This document shows positions 6,802 through 8,324 of a stretch of 8,324 bases of DNA, piece after piece. Location of the stretch: positions 1 through 8,324 of the forward strand of contig QHWK01000178.1 in the NCBI GenBank assembly GCA_003223775.1, read 5' to 3'. The DNA comes from Acidobacteriota bacterium. GTDB lineage: Bacteria > Acidobacteriota > Vicinamibacteria > Vicinamibacterales > CAVVIG01. Under the pieces are notes generated by a model that was given only the letters and a program-made list of their open reading frames with translations, was not told the DNA's origin and searched no databases. Position numbers and translations under genes: made by a program. How positions within the stretch are numbered: the stretch's first letter is position 1; the number at the start of each line of letters is the position of its first letter.

Positions 6802-8073
6802 TTACTGACCACGTCGGCCGCGGCCGCGCCCGCCGCCCGCGCCGGCGCCGCGGCCGGAGAGATCGGTGGTCACTCGCGAGCCGGGCTCGAGCCGCAGTTG
6901 GCCTTCGGTGACGACCGTCTCGCCCGCCTCGAGCCCCTTCTGCACGACGATGTCGTCGGCGACGCGCTGGCCCGGAGAAATCGTGCGCTGCTCGACGGTG
7001 GAATCCGGCTTCACGACGAACACGTACTGGCCGTCCTGGCCGGTCTGCACCGCCGCCGACGGCACGACGAGCGCGTTCGGCAGCGTCGCGAGCCGCAGCG
7101 TCACGCGCGCGAACTGTCCCGGCCACAGCCGGCGGTCGGCGTTTGCGAAGGTCGCCTTCAGCTTGATCGTGTCGGTCGTCATGTCGACCGCGTTGTCGAC
7201 GAACGTGAGCTTGCCCTCGGCGGCCTGCGCGTCGGCGTCTTGCGGCACCGCAGTGACCGGCAGCGGATCGCTCGTCATGTGGCGCTTGATCGTCGACAAG
7301 TGCACCGCCGGCACCGTGAAGGTGACATAGACCGGCTGCACGCGCGCGATCGTGATGAGCTCGGTGTTGTTCGCCGTGACGAGGCTGCCGACTTTCACCG
7401 ACAGATTGCCGGTGCGGCCGTCGATCGGCGACTTGATGATCGTGTAATCGAGGCTCACGCGCGCCGAGTCCACCGCCGCCTGCTGCGCGACGAGCTGCGC
7501 GCGCGCGCTTTCGATGTTCGCGCGATCCGCTTTCACGACCGCCGCCGTCGCGTCGGCTTGCGCGCGCGACTGCTCGGCCGCGTCGCGCGAGATGATGCCG
7601 CGCTGCACGAGCTGCGTCTGGCGCTCCGACGCGAGCTGCTGGTATTCGGCGTTGGACGCGTCGCGCGCGAGCTGCGCTTCCGCCTGCGCGAGCAGCGCCT
7701 TGTCGCGCGTGACGTTCGCGTCGGCCTGCGCAAGGGTCGCCTCGAACGGCCGGCGATCGAGCGCGAACAGCTGCTGCCCCTTCCGGACGCCGTCGCCTTC
7801 CTGAAACGCGATTTCCTGGAGCTGCCCGGTCACCTGCGCGCGCACCGAAATCGTGGCGTACGCTTCCACGTTGCCGATGGCCGCGAGATCGACCGGCACG
7901 TCTTTTTGCGAGACCTTGGCGGTGACGACGGGCGCCGGCCCGCTGTCGCCGCCGCGCCCGCGGCCGCGTCCGCCGCCGCCGGGGCCCGCAGCTGATGTAT
8001 TGCTACTGCAGCCGGCGGCTGCCGCCGCCAGGACAGCTGCCGCTAGAATGCGTGGCCAAGCCACTCGAGACAT
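6802..8073 (-). CDS. mdtA: MdtA-type RND efflux periplasmic adaptor lipoprotein
   Basis: This membrane-fusion protein links the inner-membrane permeases to an outer-membrane channel. It has 423 residues and is intact, close to E. coli MdtA in length. Residues 1-22 are a lipoprotein signal (MSRVAWPR, Ala-rich core, lipobox AAGC with Cys22). An Arg/Gly-rich linker (31-46) follows. The lipoyl/barrel-sandwich halves are about 68-110 (VEAYATISVRAQVTGQL, FQEGDGVRKGQQL) and 208-235 (LDYTIIKSPIDGRTGNLSVK). A helical hairpin with many Ala/Gln residues lies between (about 112-205). The beta-barrel covers about 245-330 (QPVYVTFTVPAVHL, WPGQFARVTLRL), and the membrane-proximal domain 333-402 (NALVVPSAAVQTGQDGQYVF). 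The tail 407-423 is again Arg/Gly-rich. An ATG at 8109 is also in frame, but the start at 8073 gives a proper lipoprotein signal; neither has a clear SD. The symbol rests on resemblance to MdtA. It is the first gene of the cassette. Confidence 0.9.
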   Translation of the reverse strand: MSRVAWPRILAAAVLAAAAAGCSSNTSAAGPGGGGRGRGRGGDSGPAPVVTAKVSQKDVPVDLAAIGNVEAYATISVRAQVTGQLQEIAFQEGDGVRKGQQLFALDRRPFEATLAQADANVTRDKALLAQAEAQLARDASNAEYQQLASERQTQLVQRGIISRDAAEQSRAQADATAAVVKADRANIESARAQLVAQQAAVDSARVSLDYTIIKSPIDGRTGNLSVKVGSLVTANNTELITIARVQPVYVTFTVPAVHLSTIKRHMTSDPLPVTAVPQDADAQAAEGKLTFVDNAVDMTTDTIKLKATFANADRRLWPGQFARVTLRLATLPNALVVPSAAVQTGQDGQYVFVVKPDSTVEQRTISPGQRVADDIVVQKGLEAGETVVTEGQLRLEPGSRVTTDLSGRGAGAGGGRGRGRRGQ

Positions 8074-8151
8074 AAGTACAAGAGGATACGGGGACCTCAC
8101 GCCCGACATTTACGGCCAATTCGTCATTTGATGTCTCTTTAGCAAAAATAT
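8074..8151. promoter_or_regulatory. Divergent intergenic region between adaptor and Kdo hydroxylase-like gene
   Basis: These 78 bp separate two start codons pointing away from each other, so promoters for both genes should lie here or just inside the coding regions. The part near the + gene is clearly richer in A/T (TTTAGCAAAAATAT) than the rest of the window. I could not find a convincing -35/-10 pair or an operator-like palindrome on either strand. No SD precedes the ATG at 8152. The call rests on gene arrangement and composition only. Confidence 0.4.
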
Positions 8152-8324
8152 ATGGCCCAGCTGTGGACCGCGCGGCAGCCTTCGTGGGACGCGAATGCCG
8201 ACGCCGTGACGGCCGCCGCGGCGGTCGGGGCGCTCGAAGCGGGGAACGTGCTGCTGCTGGAGGACTTACGCTTCGAGACGCTGCCCACGGAGGCGTCGCT
8301 CTTCACGCCCGCGATCCTCGGCAG
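8152..8324 (+). CDS. Probable Kdo hydroxylase family protein, N-terminal part
   Basis: Only the first 57 codons are present; the frame is open to the right edge. The segment GALEAGNVLLLEDLRFETLP (26-45) followed by EASLFTPAILG (47-57) resembles the start of Kdo hydroxylases (KdoO). In that family an aromatic-rich opening is followed by a conserved ALExGKVLxFPxLxF block and an acidic helix ending at a Pro. KdoO is an Fe(II)/2-oxoglutarate/O2-dependent enzyme that hydroxylates the Kdo sugar of lipopolysaccharide. Its metal-binding residues would lie beyond the window, so the call rests on N-terminal pattern alone. No signal peptide is seen. ATG 8152 is preferred because the nearest upstream ATG (8131) runs into TAG after three codons. 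The gene is divergent from the efflux adaptor; joint regulation is possible but unproven. Confidence 0.55.
   Translation, partial: MAQLWTARQPSWDANADAVTAAAAVGALEAGNVLLLEDLRFETLPTEASLFTPAILG

Noticed and set aside
6694..7995. Plus-strand frame starting at the heptamer array, with an SHQPSAI peptide repeat.
   Set aside because: The peptide repeat follows mechanically from a 7-bp DNA repeat. The rest is antisense to the intact adaptor gene and has no domain character.
8071..8109. Upstream ATG at 8109 as start of the adaptor.
   Set aside because: It would add 12 residues before the lipoprotein signal (MSGVRSPYPLVL) and has no SD. The ATG at 8073 yields a standard n-region, hydrophobic core and lipobox.

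Overview
The window is uniformly GC-rich and comes from a Gram-negative bacterium: it carries an RND efflux cassette with a lipoprotein adaptor, the start of a probable Kdo (lipopolysaccharide inner-core sugar) hydroxylase, and the start of an L,D-transpeptidase-like cell-wall enzyme. The gene style (MdtABC-like cassette, Arg/Gly-rich adaptor tails, palindromic interspersed repeats) reminds me of Acidobacteriota such as Vicinamibacteria. That placement is inference; no marker gene is present.

Layout, right to left because the main operon is on the minus strand. A divergent gene starts at 8152 (+) and runs off the right edge; its first 57 residues look like a Kdo hydroxylase. A 78-bp AT-richer gap separates it from the adaptor gene (8073-6802, -), an intact MdtA-type lipoprotein. 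A 183-bp spacer with a heptanucleotide repeat array follows, then permease A (6618-3591, -) and, 13 nt later, permease B (3577-578, -, TTG start). After permease B comes a 19-bp perfect inverted repeat (509-567), then the N-terminal part of an L,D-transpeptidase-like protein (466-1, -) leaving by the left edge.

Adaptor plus two different permeases is the architecture of MdtABC-type pumps, in which two RND proteins form a mixed trimer driven by the proton gradient, joined by the adaptor to a TolC-like outer-membrane channel. No channel gene lies in the window.

The main oddity is that neither permease gene is open from end to end. Compared with each other and with the family, permease A lacks about 92 nt at one point and permease B about 118 and 119 nt at two points. 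Every gap falls in periplasmic coding sequence and shifts the frame, and the two in B restore it together. All sequence outside the junctions still reads as well-conserved RND protein, including the TM4 Asp pair and the TM10 Lys. The lesions are therefore either very recent or assembly artefacts. Other points of interest are a Gly/Ala-rich insertion in the docking region of permease B, the repeat array and the inverted repeat.
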